64,000 bases of DNA, taken from positions 10,354,001 through 10,418,000 of the forward strand of contig CM065304.1 in the NCBI GenBank assembly GCA_033032175.1, written 5' to 3'. A program made the translations under genes and the position numbers. The stretch is from Saturnia japonica (taxonomy: Eukaryota > Arthropoda > Insecta > Lepidoptera > Saturniidae). Below, piece after piece: positions 1 to 12,079 of the stretch; position 1 is the stretch's first letter, and the number at the start of each line of letters is the position of its first letter. Under the pieces are notes generated by a model, which made no database searches, had not been told where the DNA came from, and was given only the letters and a program-made list of their open reading frames with translations.

Positions 1-1700
1 TTTCGTATAATATAAATAAATAAGAAAAGTAAAATTAAGTGAGACGTGTCCCATTACATCCTTAAATCATTGTCACTTTGTCATTATCGATTTTTATTGT
101 ATCCGATGCATAACAGATTTTCAAATATACCTGCTAATATTTTCATTTCCGGCAATTAAAGCCCTATCATTGTCACTAAATGAAACATTCAAGGTTATAG
201 GAAATTTGCTATGGTCATGTTAATCGTTCACAACGTCGAGCTTATAAATTGTCATTGTTGATTGTTCAGTTGTCATGAGTTTCAAATTTGTAAAAACGGT
301 CTAGTTATTATATCAGTCGTTAACTGCATTTCAAGGGAAAGAAATCATATAAACGTTTCTATTTAAATAACGGAAAATTTTTCATAATAAAATCAGATTT
401 TAGGTTTAACAGTTTTAAAGCATTTAATTTTATTATAAATGATAGTTAAATAATAATAATAATTTATTAGTGGCCATAGTATTAGCAAACAATCTGAAGT
501 AAAATACAGTTTAAAATGGGTTTTAGTAGGCAATACTTAAGCATTGAAACTGGCATGCAATATTATTGAAAAATTTCAAATTACATACAGAGATAATTAA
601 AATAAATATGATTTATTTTATATTTAAATTAAAAAAAGGATTTTTGTATATTATATTACAATCGTGCATTCTATATTATAGTATCATAAAACTATTATAT
701 TTACTATCCTATTCATTACGTTACGTTAAATATTGTGTAATAATTATATGCAATTGGAATCAAATTACTTATAAAGTAGTCTACAATCAATTGATATGGT
801 ATTCAAAAGTGCCCATCCAGGTAGAAATAATAATATCAAATTAATGCGAATTTCACTGAATCAATTGATTTCTTTCAGTCTCAGCTCCGCTTACTTGTCC
901 TTCGTATTAAATTACAATTACAGTAATGATGCTAATGTTTTTCGCTGTGAATACAAATTACTTGATGATTCGAGTTTTTTTTCAATTCTTTTGTTTATTG
1001 CCAATGACCTCCATTTCTGCACTAACAAGTTCATTTGAATAATTACTACATTGAAAGTTGAGTGGTATGTTTTTTTGTTTGGTATTCAATACAAAACATT
1101 GTTATTATTATTTACCATTAAAGTTTAACTGACTAACAAAGTACGTATATTGAGATAAACGATTTCTTTAAGAGCATGTAGAGAAAATAATTTGCTAAAT
1201 TATCAAAGATCTTTTTGAATGCGTTGTTCTTTATAATATTTACTACTGCCACAAAATTAGCTTTTCAAGTGAGGTTTCACACATTCCACGTATCGCTGGT
1301 CATGTCTGTATGGCTACGCGGAAATTAATCACAATTGCATCTTGCAACTGTTTGTATTTATTACGAACTCTACTTGTTTAATTAACGTTCAATGTTACAG
1401 TTACGAGATATCTGGTATGTGGGGATGGATGGGATTGCCTTAAATTAATAGTAATTATCTTAAGTAATGTCCCACGATAAATAAATTAATAAATGACAGA
1501 CTATTGATAGCAATATAGTGCTGAATAAACCTGGATTGTGTATGTATATTATGTACGTATGTATATGTGTACAGTTTAATGAAGTTAAAATAATTACCAT
1601 CTTAATATGTACTTTCATAAATGAAAATGGTATAAATGTTGATTTGAATATAGTTTGTACATGATACAGTTGGTATGTATAATCTTTCTACTTATAAGTT
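1..1700. other. AT-rich non-coding stretch, no gene seen
   Basis: I see no gene here. Open frames around 566-1038 are lysine, isoleucine and tyrosine rich, have no domain, and are what random AT-rich sequence gives. The only structure is one copy of a two-copy repeat at 451-599, listed separately. Confidence 0.6.
451..599 (+). repeat. Dispersed repeat H, copy 1 (partner at 57417-57591)
   Basis: This stretch is recognisably similar to 57417-57591 on the same strand. Shared blocks include 'taatttattag', 'tacagtttaa', 'ttttagta' and 'aagcatt', in the same order and spacing. By eye about three quarters of the bases agree. I do not recognise the family. No terminal repeats or poly(A) are visible, so its mechanism of spread is unknown. 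Confidence 0.55.
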
Positions 1701-1915
1701 ATTAGCTGTGCCGGTAGACTTTATTCTGTCCTTTCCGGTAGTCAATGTCTCGACCACAGCGTCACCTATTGGATGCTAACATACCATACCTATAAAGCAT
1801 TGTCTCTATAAACAAATTTTATATTATGTGAATATGAGCTCAGTTGGTGAAGTCGTTTATAAGTTATATAATCACTAACAGCCGCACACAAAATTTTTAT
1901 ATATAAGATTATGCT
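1701..1915 (+). repeat. Dispersed repeat E, copy 1
   Basis: The segment with 'cgaccacagcgtcaccta' followed by 'attatgtgaatatgagctca' recurs in related form at 51628-51926, 54470-54762 and 56565-56700. It resembles a short repeat that is very common in Lepidoptera, which starts with a 'cccggc...gttgtcctttcc' head and ends in a 'ttatatataag' tail. No coding capacity is visible. Copy 1 is immediately upstream of the Harbinger-like element at 1931. Confidence 0.55.
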
Positions 1916-1930
1916 GAAACGAATATTTAA

Positions 1931-2480
1931 GGCTAAGGCCACATTACAAGGAACTTCGCTGGGTGCTTAGAGCTAAGCTAGAAGCTAGGCGACTTTTTCT
2001 AGTGAACAGACCGTATTAAAAACAATGGAGACGGCTACACTGAGAGCGACGTGCTTCGCTGCAGGTTCGTCGCCTAGCGAATCGCGACGCGAACCAATGC
2101 GTCTGTTAATTTTTGTGTGACGCTAGGTGATTTTAAAAGAATGGACAATATTTCAATACGTAAATAGGCATAAAATTTTTCATCGTATCTTCGTAATTCT
2201 TTGTAAAAACGTTCAAAATCTCCATTTTCAAATCTCGAAAGGTTAATTTTATGTATCCCACAGCTTCGAACCCGATGTGTATTATATTTCAATCTTGAAT
2301 TCTCATGTAATAATAATTTCCTTCCCAGTTATGATAGCGTCATGATTCACTCGTTCGCACCGACTGAGTGATTAGTCACTTAGTGACTTATTTTCTTTTC
2401 TATGTGAACAGTATGTAACTTAGACAAGCTTAGCAACTAGCATAGCATTCAGTGAGGCTCCTTGTATTGTGGCCTTAGTT
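1931..2480 (-). mobile_element. PIF/Harbinger-like DNA transposon, non-autonomous, with TIRs
   Basis: The two ends are inverted copies. The left end reads 'ggctaaggccacattacaag'; the right end, read on the minus strand, reads 'aactaaggccacaatacaag'. About 17 of 20 positions agree. Both flanks are TTTAA (1926-1930 and 2479-2483), so a TAA target duplication, as PIF/Harbinger elements make, fits. The 550 bp body contains a short minus-strand coding relic similar to the N-terminal region of HARBI1-like nucleases (2074-2292). It lacks the DDE catalytic domain, so it could only move with a transposase supplied elsewhere. The class call rests on TIR, TSD and that relic; hAT or piggyBac are less likely given the flanks. 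Confidence 0.6.
2074..2292 (-). pseudogene. HARBI1-like nuclease relic (N-terminal piece)
   Basis: This minus-strand frame is open for 72 codons but has no ATG at its start. Residues about 14-45 contain 'HKINLSRFENGDFERFYKEL' followed by 'RRYDEKFYAYLR'. This matches the usual layout upstream of the catalytic domain in HARBI1-like proteins, where a His-Glu/Lys segment is followed by 'F..L..EL....DKF..YFRM'. The frame then leaves the family pattern and runs into TIR-proximal DNA, consistent with an internal deletion that removed the DDE domain. Complete family members are about 350-400 residues, so less than a fifth remains. Assignment is from memory of the family pattern; a profile search would settle it. 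Confidence 0.45.
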
Positions 2481-2499
2481 TAAACAATAAAAAATTACA

Positions 2500-3285
2500 G
2501 AGCGACCCGCCCTAGCTTCGCACGGGTGGAATTTGCATAGTTGTTTCATTTATGTTAAAAAAGCATGTTCGATTAATTCCAATTTTATCTCTTTAGTATT
2601 GACAGTTCATAACTTCATAGTTACAAAAACTGCGCTTAGCAAATCATACGCGCAATTTATAGCATACAAGTAGCCCTCGGCACGGAGTGCTCCGGCCAAC
2701 CGTTTCGCTGCGAATGATTTCTTTGGTTACCCGTAATTTTGAATACGTGATATCTTCTACGGTGTTCGTTTAAATTATATACTGTTAAGGACAATTTAAT
2801 CCACCTTAAATGCCCAAGTTAATTGACATATTTATCTGGATACGGATATGGATATGGATAATACTAAATTGGAGAAAATGGCTTCGCAAACAAACCAATA
2901 TTTTTATTTATTAAGTTGGAGATAAAAATGGTTACTGTTTGTCAACCTTAGCAGATAGATATATGCCATCGCCGACTTTATTCTATATTGTATAAAGAAC
3001 TACAATTCTTTAGAAGATTATTTTGATGTATCTCATAAGGTTTAGCCAGCGTAAGCCATGAAAGCGCCAGAAAGAAAATAATTTGATTGGACTTGATTAC
3101 AAATCATTGAATTTTCTGCATTCTACAAAAACTTCGTTGGAATGTATTGTATATATAAACCTTCCTTAACAAAATCTCTAAATTATAGTGAAAACCGCAT
3201 TAAAGTCCGTTGCGTAGTTTCGAAGATCTAAGCGTACAGAAGGACAGACGGCGGGAAGCGACTTTATTGTATGTATTGATACGAT
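2500..3285 (+). repeat. Lepidopteran-type dispersed repeat B
   Basis: The segment opens with 'cccgccctagcttcgcacgg' and closes with 'aaaccgcattaaagtccgtt' followed by 'ggacagacggcgggaagcga'. Both ends are typical of a widespread non-coding repeat in lepidopteran genomes. I see no coding frame and no target duplication. It abuts the Harbinger-like element, so that element may have landed at its edge. Confidence 0.5.
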
Positions 3286-3540
3286 GGTTGATGCCTAGGA
3301 CCGGGGTGTCTTGCTATACTTTGCGCTCTCTCCACGTTACGAAACTGATCAAGTTGTTTCATTGAAATTCCGTTGAGTATTACGATCGGAACGTTTACGA
3401 TCAATTCGACGTCAATCAATTTCTTACTCAAACCAAGCAACTTAAGCAATCGTGTACTTGGGTAAGATATTCGAGCTATGAGTTCGATGATACTCTACGG
3501 CTTTTAAATTTATTCATTTTTATTTATTAATTTAATATAC

Positions 3541-3940
3541 TTGCGTTTTATTGAAAATGAAACAATTTGTACGCCACAACAGTTCATCATAGTTTCATCA
3601 CAATCGGATAAATGGTTTAGGAAAATAAGCGTTCATTTTTATTTATTGCCAGTTGGCCCGGCAAGCGTTGTTCTGCAATTTCCAACAGTCATTAACCACA
3701 GTACCATCTGCCCCAAATTTATCTTCCTAAAAACTTTTCCAGGTCTATAGCGATCATAATAAAAAAAAGAATTACGTACATCCATCGTCCATATAGTAAG
3801 TTCACTAAAAAAACAATACAAGTATTTTCAGCTTCTAAAAATTTTCCGGGCAACTTTTCCCATTTTTTTTTTGTTCTCTAAAAACCTTATTCGGACTATT
3901 ATTACTATATAACGTCTGCGTGGTCGGCTAGTAAAATAAG
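3541..3940 (+). repeat. Two repeat fragments, tail then head
   Basis: The stretch 'tcatcacaatcggataaatg' resembles the tail of a common arthropod repeat ('tcatcaaaatcggttcagtag'). The stretch 'ccagttggcccggcaagcgt' followed by 'tgttctgc' resembles the head of another copy. Open frames of about 60-90 codons here on both strands have no domains and I do not call them genes. Confidence 0.4.
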
Positions 3941-4396
3941 ATATATTATAGAGTCTAAAGATGCAATCATTTAAATATAGCATAGTTTCATATAGAACAT
4001 ATCTGAGAAGTGAATAATGATTATATATTATATTGTTTGGGTATTGCCCGCGCCAGCGAGAAACCGACAAATATACATAACCAGTCCTAGACACGCATTT
4101 ACAGCGATAAATACCCGAAGTGACATTATCATTTCTATATTCATTATTAATATTATTAAAGAATTGTTGAAGTTATAAACGTTAAATTATGAGGTAAATT
4201 TTACATAAAAATCCTGGAATCAATAAATATAAGCAAAAATATATCACTAATTGTAGGATTATTTTTTTACGAGTACATTGTTCTGATAAATTATATTATA
4301 GTGGGTATAAACAAAGCGACTGTTCCTTGTCACATGTCTATTAACAATTGCGATAATCTTATAATAATTCTGATTTTATATTAATAATAAATATTC

Positions 4397-4547
4397 ATCC
4401 GGCCGAAGTTTGTCCGGTATGTTAAAAATGAATAACACCGATTTAGGTAAACTTGAAATGTAAAATATTAACTAGATAGAAAATTTCATACAAATCATTG
4501 GAGCTGTTTCAGAGAAATCAATTACATATACACAAGAATTAGTCACT
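4397..4547 (+). repeat. Dispersed repeat C, copy 1
   Basis: This copy shares its internal order with 13428-13582 and, inverted, with 16395-16475. The shared order is a 'gtaaacttgaaatgt' block, then an 'aaatttcatacaaatcattg' block, then 'gagctgtttc'. No coding content. Three copies in one window suggest a moderately abundant family. Confidence 0.6.
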
Positions 4548-5514
4548 TTTCCTCACGATGTTATCCTTCAGCCGAATGTGTTACCAAATTCAAATGAACC
4601 CTTTGTCTCCTCTCGCCACGAAAACGTACGTAAAATTTGATATATTTCATTCCTGAAAGTCAAGTTATTAATAAATTTATGTGAATTCAAAAATATTTCT
4701 TGGTAATTGCCGGATATGAAACCTGCGGACATCGAGTCGATATTCCATCGGTTTAAGCCACTCAACCTGATGTTAAACCTCTTCAATTAAGGAGTGATTT
4801 AAAAATCTAAAAATAAATATTAAATTATCTATACAATTAATAAAATTCTAGTGTGTTATATTAGGTCTATGTGGTTAGCTTTTATTTATCTTAATATTCT
4901 TATCGGATATATTATATTATTATATTGTTTATTGTCAAATTTCCAGGGCATCGGTTAGGCTAATGTATTCGTCCGTTCAGTTATCATTTATAATACGAGT
5001 TTCAATATAGAATGTTTCATATAATTTTATCATATTTAATTATAATACATTGTTTGTTTACATTTGAAGATTGTCAAGATGTCAAATACTATGATAGTTT
5101 TAGGCTTAGGGCATGCGCAGTTGGAAGTTAGATAGATATATATTTTCTTTATCAACGTTTTATTTATTTACATGAAACCTGTCATTCTATTATTCATAAA
5201 TAAATTTAAAATTTTATAATACGAATCGTGTAGAACGGTATTTGAAAGCTATAGAAAAAACGATTGTTATTGTACGACAGACCTCGTAGTCGTAAAGTTT
5301 GTTTACTATATTAAAAAATTGTAAAAGTTCGGTTGAGTTGTTATAATTTATCATATTTCTACTTTTCCTAAACACAATATTATAATTAACATGGGTAAAA
5401 TACCCCATGTTAAAACGACAAATACCTACTGAAGATTGAAATGATTCTACCGGAGAAGTATCACCTGAACTTTATAATTATAATATAAATAAAATAAGTT
5501 CCCTATTTTCGCAT
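4548..5514. other. No gene seen; one weak minus-strand frame
   Basis: A 72-codon minus-strand frame at 4568-4786 ends in GC-richer sequence ('cgagtcgatattccatcgg' on the plus strand). It has no recognisable domain. I could not identify this stretch as a known repeat or as an exon. Confidence 0.4.
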
Positions 5515-5730
5515 GTGAAATCTCGATTGCCGAGATTTTTGGTGCAGTGCCGTCTGCTTAAGCGGTGTATCCTGGTACGGTCTCGTGGAGGCGACCACTC
5601 TTGCTGTGAGTTTGCTTGAGCTGATCAATTAAGACCATGAGATCCTGGTTCGTGGTCTCAACAAGGAGCTGCCTGTACTGAAATCCTGTCTAGTTCGGTT
5701 ATTGTGTGGTGAACATTTGGAGTGTTGGAA
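5515..5730. other. Unclassified GC-richer block
   Basis: Base composition rises clearly above the surroundings, and the block includes 'cctggtacggtctcgtggag' and 'cctggttcgtggtctcaaca'. All six frames are broken by stops. It could be a decayed retrotransposon fragment, including part of an LTR, but no terminal repeat, primer-binding site or coding motif is clear. Confidence 0.3.
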
Positions 5731-5910
5731 TTCTAATAACACTAACTAATTTTAATTACGTTATTGTAAACCTGTACATATTTTTATAAATCAAGTTGTG
5801 AGATATCCTGGAATTACACTTTTATATAACTACCTGATTTCTCATTAATTTTTCCCTTCTCGGCTTATCTTTTCCAAATTAATCTATTATATTATTTATT
5901 AATCTATTTT

Positions 5911-6420
5911 ATTTTAATTGTCTACCACGACAACTATCTATTTGTAATGTCAAAATAACAGCTTTTTACTAAATATATATGAAAGTATATACGATACCTA
6001 CAACCAACCTACAACAAATTCAATTAATTAAATCAAATTAAAAATGAAATTAAATCTTCGAAACGGTTGGACCGATTTTGATGGGTCTGTCACTGATAGG
6101 TAACTGATATTATAAGAAAAAACTTAAGCTACTTTTATTTTAGAAAAATATTTACGAATACGCGCAAATAAAAAACTGGCCATATTAAATCAATTTGGGC
6201 GCTTAAATAGCTTTCGCTGAGTAAACCGTAAGAGATATATCAAACTAATGTACTAGACAAATGTAGACAATAACAAGACATGTAAAAATCAGCAGCTTCA
6301 TATGTATATCTTCTAAAGATCAACCAGAATAAGCATTTTTGTCTTTAAATATCCGGGAGTGGGGATAGTATAATTCTGTAGTCCACGCGACCAAAGCCGC
6401 GACCACAGTTAACAAAAAGT
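5911..6420 (+). repeat. Dispersed repeat D, copy 1
   Basis: Order of blocks: 'tttgtaatgtcaaaataaca', then 'gaaacggttggaccgatttt', then 'agagatatatcaaactaatg', then 'atatcttctaaagatcaacc', then 'gtagtccacgcgaccaaagc'. The same order is present at 22411-22838 (same strand) and 29155-29653 (opposite strand). Non-coding. It resembles a repeat common in Lepidoptera; its end is the 'cacgcga..aaagccgcg' segment. Confidence 0.7.
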
Positions 6421-8575
6421 ATAAATATAAGTAAGTAAGCTTGTGTTATAAACAGTTTTACACTTTTTTCATCCCTGTAGGGATTACATAACTCCCGGAG
6501 TGCCTGTAAAAATTTCAAAATTCTAAAAAGCGTTTCGTAGTCAGTATATATTTTAACAGTATACAGTTTTATAACGAAGATAAAAAAATAGTAGACACCT
6601 GTGACATAAAAAACCTAATACCAATTTCATATACAAACCTGAATTAAAGGCTTATTATCGTCCATCGTGTGTATTGTATACTGTATAATTGTTTTCCAAG
6701 GTCAGTACACAATGGACACAGTCGTTGCTGTCGTAACAATCACATATGCAACACTATAACTCTGGTTTGTACTTAGAAAAAAAAATTGAGATGAAGAACA
6801 ATCAGTTACGAGAGTATGTGGTCAACGACTAAATTCTAATACAAGTTTTTTTTTCAAAGTAGGGTAGGTTTTTGGCTATTAAATTACGAACTTACGCCTA
6901 CACTACTCATAACACGATGTATTATTACTGTGTGTCAGTTTGTATAAGTTGTCTATACGAATAATAAAACTATTAAAGTAGTCCTTGCCTAATACAGTAA
7001 ACTTCGAGTATGCACACAACAATTCATCAAAGTTTAATCGCACTCGGTTTAAGAACGCATAGGCTACAAAGAAAGAAAGAAGAAAGATACCTTTCATATT
7101 TTTAAATTATTTTTAATAGGAAGATATCAGTGAGAATTCATATTCCTATGAATTGGATGGAGGAGGAAGGGGATTTAGTGATAATAAAACAACGAATACT
7201 TTTGAAAATAATGACTAAATAACGTTTGGATTAAAATGATAACAGTTTAGCGTAACGTAATTTATTAAGATAATTTTGTTAGAAACGTAACTGTAAAATA
7301 CTTCAATGATTGCAAACATCTTATAAGCATTCTAAACTTTGTTAATGTACGCCTGTGAACTTTTGACCTGTATATCGCAATGTAACCTCAAAACGTTTGA
7401 TGTATATTCAGTTTATACCTTCATATTAACCTTCTGACATATTGTATTCCCACAACGGTACTCTATTCATTCTTAAATTAAAATAAGATTCTTAAACATA
7501 AATATTAAATTGTATGTTGAAGTTAAATATAACTCGAGTTTTTGTAGGATTTTTTTTAAATAATACTAGTAATGATGATGACTATTAGGTTGATAAATTA
7601 CTAATAAATTAATTACCTTTAACAGTTTCTTTTAGTTTTATCAAATTATAACACACTGTACTTAAATAACTATTTTCTAAAATGTGAATTCGTGATTTCA
7701 TAAACTCGTGATGTTTATTTAGGCCATGGATCATTCAATGATAAAAAGGTACTACAACCATGATTCTTAAACAAGACCCATGGATCTCTTAGCAAATTAA
7801 AAAAAAAAAACACAAAGTCCCTCTTAGTCAATGACTTTGGTCACGCAAACATCATCATTTGTCCTTATACTTCTTACACTTTTATACGCGACAAATGAAT
7901 CCGTTTGCTGTTTAAAAAGTCATTTAGAGTAGTTCATTTATTAAACTTTAGTTATTAAGTTTTATTGACAAACAAAGCAATTAACTTCATATTCATGTTG
8001 TCCGGTTTTTAGTTAATTGACTAAAATATAAAAGCGTAAATAACTTAGGACTTCAGATAAAGTAAAATGAATAAGATTAAGGCGATATTAAAGTAGGTAG
8101 GTAATTAAAAATTTCAACTTTTTTTAACGATTGGATGTCATACTTTACAATCCAGTTTATGCTTCATTCTGTCCATTCCAACCGGTCCATATTGACAGTT
8201 CCGCGATAGTGTCATTACAAGTAGGATAATATAAATTTAATATAATAATATGCGATATTAAATTCCTGTATATAAGTACTTAGGTAAGTCTGAGCAGATA
8301 TATTGACACACGTATATTAATTTTTATTGTTTTAACTGATACTCGAGTAAACTGTTCTCTCAATAGATCTTTGTAATATCAATAGGCTCCAACAGAATTT
8401 TTAAAATAGAGAAATTGTAATGATTTGAAGCAGAAACGAAAAGTAAATGATTTTATTCACTCCCCATAGTTAAATAAATAATTAAATAATGGCTGTAATG
8501 TTTAAGATTCTTGACCCCGCATGTTGGCAGCATATCTTATAGGCATTTTCAATTCATCCTTTAGTATTCTAAGCT
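6421..8575. other. No gene or element seen
   Basis: AT-rich sequence with poly(A) and poly(T) runs. No frame has a domain, no terminal repeats were found and I recognise no repeat family. Confidence 0.5.
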
Positions 8576-8659
8576 TCACCAATGTAACGGGCGGGTGCGT
8601 CTTCGTGAGTAATCGCCACGAATCGCACGGAATCTAAAATAAGTTTATTCCGCACGTCA

Positions 8660-8831
8660 TGATATTTTTATGGATATACGTTGACAATTAAATTGGCCAG
8701 CTCGTGCCGGTTACAACCGCTTGTATCTGAAGCGGAGCGGTTACCCGCAAGAAAAGCGGTTTGATCATCGCGCCGTTGATCACGAACATCTGCTACACTT
8801 AAGCATGTGAGTCGGTCACTTAAAAGGTCAC
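8660..8831 (-). other. CpG-rich, exon-like patch of unknown identity
   Basis: On the minus strand the sequence 'actccacttctttag' (ending at 8832) is a good-looking splice acceptor. It is followed from 8831 by a frame open for about 55 codons, beginning with GAC, with residues such as 'VADVRDQRRDDQTAFLAGN'. The patch is much richer in CpG than its surroundings and is not obviously repeated in the window. Donor candidates at the far end are weak. I do not recognise the protein. It could be a host exon, a decayed transposon piece, or conserved non-coding DNA. Confidence 0.25.
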
Positions 8832-9059
8832 CTAAAGAAGTGGAGTACAAACAAACACTTATTGTTATCCTGATGCTTAAAAAATATTTACTAACTAGAA
8901 TATACAGTGATTAAACAATCAATTTATACATTATTACTCAAAGGTGTTTTTGCCTGCTAAAGACCTATCTTTATCAATTCTTCATCGAAATTAATTATTC
9001 AAACATCATTTTTAAGTGTATGTTCCTCGCTATTGAGGAAATAGTTTAAAATTAATGTT

Positions 9060-9210
9060 TTCGTTAAAAAACCCTTTTCATTAACAATGCCATCTGTTGA
9101 AAATGTATTCAAGGCGCCATCTATTAACAATGTATGTAACTCACATGACAATTGTTAGATTCTTTACAATAAAATATAATGTTCGAAATATTTCCACGGG
9201 TCAGCTAGTT
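9060..9210 (+). repeat. Short repeat fragment with internal duplication
   Basis: Two related blocks occur in tandem: 'aacaatgccatctgttgaaa' and 'gcgccatctattaacaatgt'. The segment closes with 'cacgggtcagctagt', a common end of lepidopteran interspersed repeats. Non-coding. Confidence 0.35.
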
Positions 9211-11299
9211 TCCTTATTTGATAATTGATTTTTACATTACAATATGAAAAGGTTTAAGCATTGAAGTACAATCATTTTAAGTGTAATATAAACCGGTATT
9301 TTTGCGGAAGGCGTGTGTTAGTATGAGAGTATTTCATATTTTGTTTCTTCCCAGTTGTTGTCTGTGGAAAGTAACACCGTGTCAAAAATTACAAATTTCC
9401 GATGACATCTGTAGCACTTGTACATACTAAAGTGATATTTAAAATAGCAAATGATGACGAGGTAATATATTCATTCTCCAAATAAATAATTATTGTAATT
9501 AATATAATATGTATTTATAAATAATGGCATAGAAATAATAATAAGAAGTAATGAAAATATTAACGTATATTTTGTTAAAATTTACCTCACCGAACATTTT
9601 CCTAATTCGGAGAAACCCAATATTTATAAGCAATTTATACTGATGCAGTAGAAAAAAACATATTATTATTTTTCTTTATAAAAACATGACAATAAAGTAG
9701 TTGGTAGTAGCTTTTTTTTGTTACCTATTGCAGGGAATTCCGTTTTCAAATATCAAGGTTGAGCTGTTTTTATTTCCAACAACAAGGTACGAGTAGAAGA
9801 TACTCTTTCACTACGTATCTCCCAGGTCAATATGTTGTGCATATATTCAAAACATAAAATTAAGCAATCGTCTGATTACTCTAAAAGCATCACAACTAAA
9901 TATTCACTTCTATAAATTTTCTTTAATCGTAAGTGAGAGTTGTCTCGAATTCTCATTAATCACCCATTTTGCTGTTAGTCTTACTACAAACCAATATTAT
10001 ATTTCTCATCATTCGGTAAAACAAATTTCACTGGACATTGTCACATATAGATACTGAAATATTTCTGTAATGAATTACAATGGATTTAATTGACATAGAT
10101 TAAATATGCCAGGTTTTAAACACTTTAAACGAGTATTAATTTAATTTGAATAAAACTCTCATAACATTGAACAAATAAAACATTATAAATCATGTAAGCC
10201 GAGATAAACTGAAAACTTTTTTCCATAATGTAAATAATGTATACAGATTATGCACGATATCTCCGGTATCGCTAACAAAGGTAGATATTTAATATTTATG
10301 CAAATTTTCTTATGTTAGTCTTTTAAGGTTGCCACACCTCTGTCTTGTACGTAGTGTTTAAAAGATCAGTTTCGCAGAAACGTTCACATTGAATTTTGGC
10401 GAGCTTACGACTATATGCTAATTAATTTCATTTAAATACTTATTTTTTATCCTTAACGATTTCTTAATCTTCGTTCGTAATAATAAATTGATTTCTAATA
10501 CGTCAGAAGCCAAAGCAAACCGACCGGTCTTAGAAAAAGACTTCTTTTTTTAAAGAATATAAACAAAATTTAATTTTACTTGTTATCAAAATTTTACCAA
10601 CATTTTACTTTAACACTGTAAATTTATTGTGTTAATTCAATTATCTATCATGTTACGATTATAACTGTCTATGTAATTTTTAATCACTTTAAAAACATAT
10701 GGTTTCAAAGGGCTACACTGACAATATTTTATGGCAAAGGTATTTTTTAAATAGTTGTTGTTTTTCTTAGCTTACCTACTCTTGTTATAAAGAAATTGCG
10801 TATAAACTTAGTTCTAAACTGTTATTTTTTCAATTTTTTTCTAAAAATTAGCAATTAGCTACGGCATTAAATAGAAATCTATATTTTTTTAAATATTACA
10901 TTGTTGAATTTCGTTAAAACACTCGTAGTTTTTTGTTGCATTTTAATTAGGTTTATCATAGAGAAAGAAATACGTCGTACTTAGTAGCTCTGTATAGTTT
11001 TAAATGCATAAAGCTTATCATCGTAAGTCATTGCCTAGGTACATACATATATAAAGAGTACTAGCGCCCTCGCCGCCCTTTCCCCAAGTAAAACCTTCAC
11101 GTCCATGAATAGTAAAACGTTTCCCTAAACTCTTGCATAATCATTGATCAATTTACAAATATGTACTTAACGTACTATTTTAAACATTACACGAATGGTT
11201 CAAGATCGAACACAATAATATTTTTACTTTACTATTATATTTCATTATTTTAATGATATCTATATAGAAACTATTAATAATTATAACAAAAATCAAGAG
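9211..11299. other. No gene or element seen
   Basis: AT-rich sequence without coding frames above about 60 codons that show any domain. A slightly GC-rich spot near 11065-11085 is too short to interpret. Confidence 0.5.
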
Positions 11300-11582
11300 A
11301 TTGTTTGTTTGTTTGAACACGATAATCTTTAGAACTACTGATCAAATTAAAAAATAAAAACCTTTTGAATTTTATAGTCACTTTATTGAGGAAGGTAGGC
11401 TATATAACTTTACACTACGACTCTAAGGAGCAGAGCAGTAACCATGAATATCAAGCAATCTGGCAAACTGTAGGCAAATGAGAACAATGATAAGTTACAA
11501 GGGTGCGTTAGCGACGCGGCGCGATCGAGAGTAGTTGGTGGAATAAATTTAACACTGGTAAAACCGTGAGGCACAGCTAGTT
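11300..11582 (+). repeat. Dispersed repeat F, copy 1
   Basis: Shares 'tattgagga', 'ataactt.ac.ctacga', and 'cagtaaccatgaa' blocks, then a 'cgcg.cg..gagag' block and a 'aaaccgtg.ggca.agctagtt' end, with 40135-40385 on the same strand. Non-coding; family name not known to me. Confidence 0.6.
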
Positions 11583-12079
11583 TATGTTATGAACGTACTA
11601 AGGCGGCTACTTTATGATAAATAAAAAATAACACAGGCATTTCATCAATAAATGCGTGTAACCTTGAAATCACATTATTAGTCTTCTAACAGACGTTTGT
11701 ACATCAAACATTTTGCAACAAGGCAAACAAATTGTCACTGTTTGTGTATTTTATACGATAATTTAATAGTTTCTAAGAATTGATTACATTTTGGAGGTTA
11801 CAATCGCAATTCATGGTTTGATTGAAAATAATATAATATCAATATTTCTCATTCAAAATTTGTAGCACCGTTTTCCTAGTTGGAGGCTTTAATATAGATG
11901 TGCTTATAAACATGCGCGGGCGTTGCAGTGGAATAATTAAAATTTGTGTAAACTGAAGCAGTCTTTTGAGTGAATGAAAGAATTCGTTCTATCAATTATT
12001 TGCTGTGAGCGTTTTATTTAACATCTATATCATAATTTTAAGCAAAGGAGAACACTGACCTAAGTTTTTTGAAAATGAA

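Noticed and set aside
566..1038. Two overlapping plus-strand open frames of 80-92 codons
   Set aside because: Composition is Ile, Lys, Tyr and Asn rich, as AT-rich non-coding DNA gives by chance. No domain, no splice or promoter context.
5700..5820. 'tgttgg...ttaca' considered as a solo LTR
   Set aside because: No second LTR, no primer-binding site or polypurine tract, and no clear target duplication.
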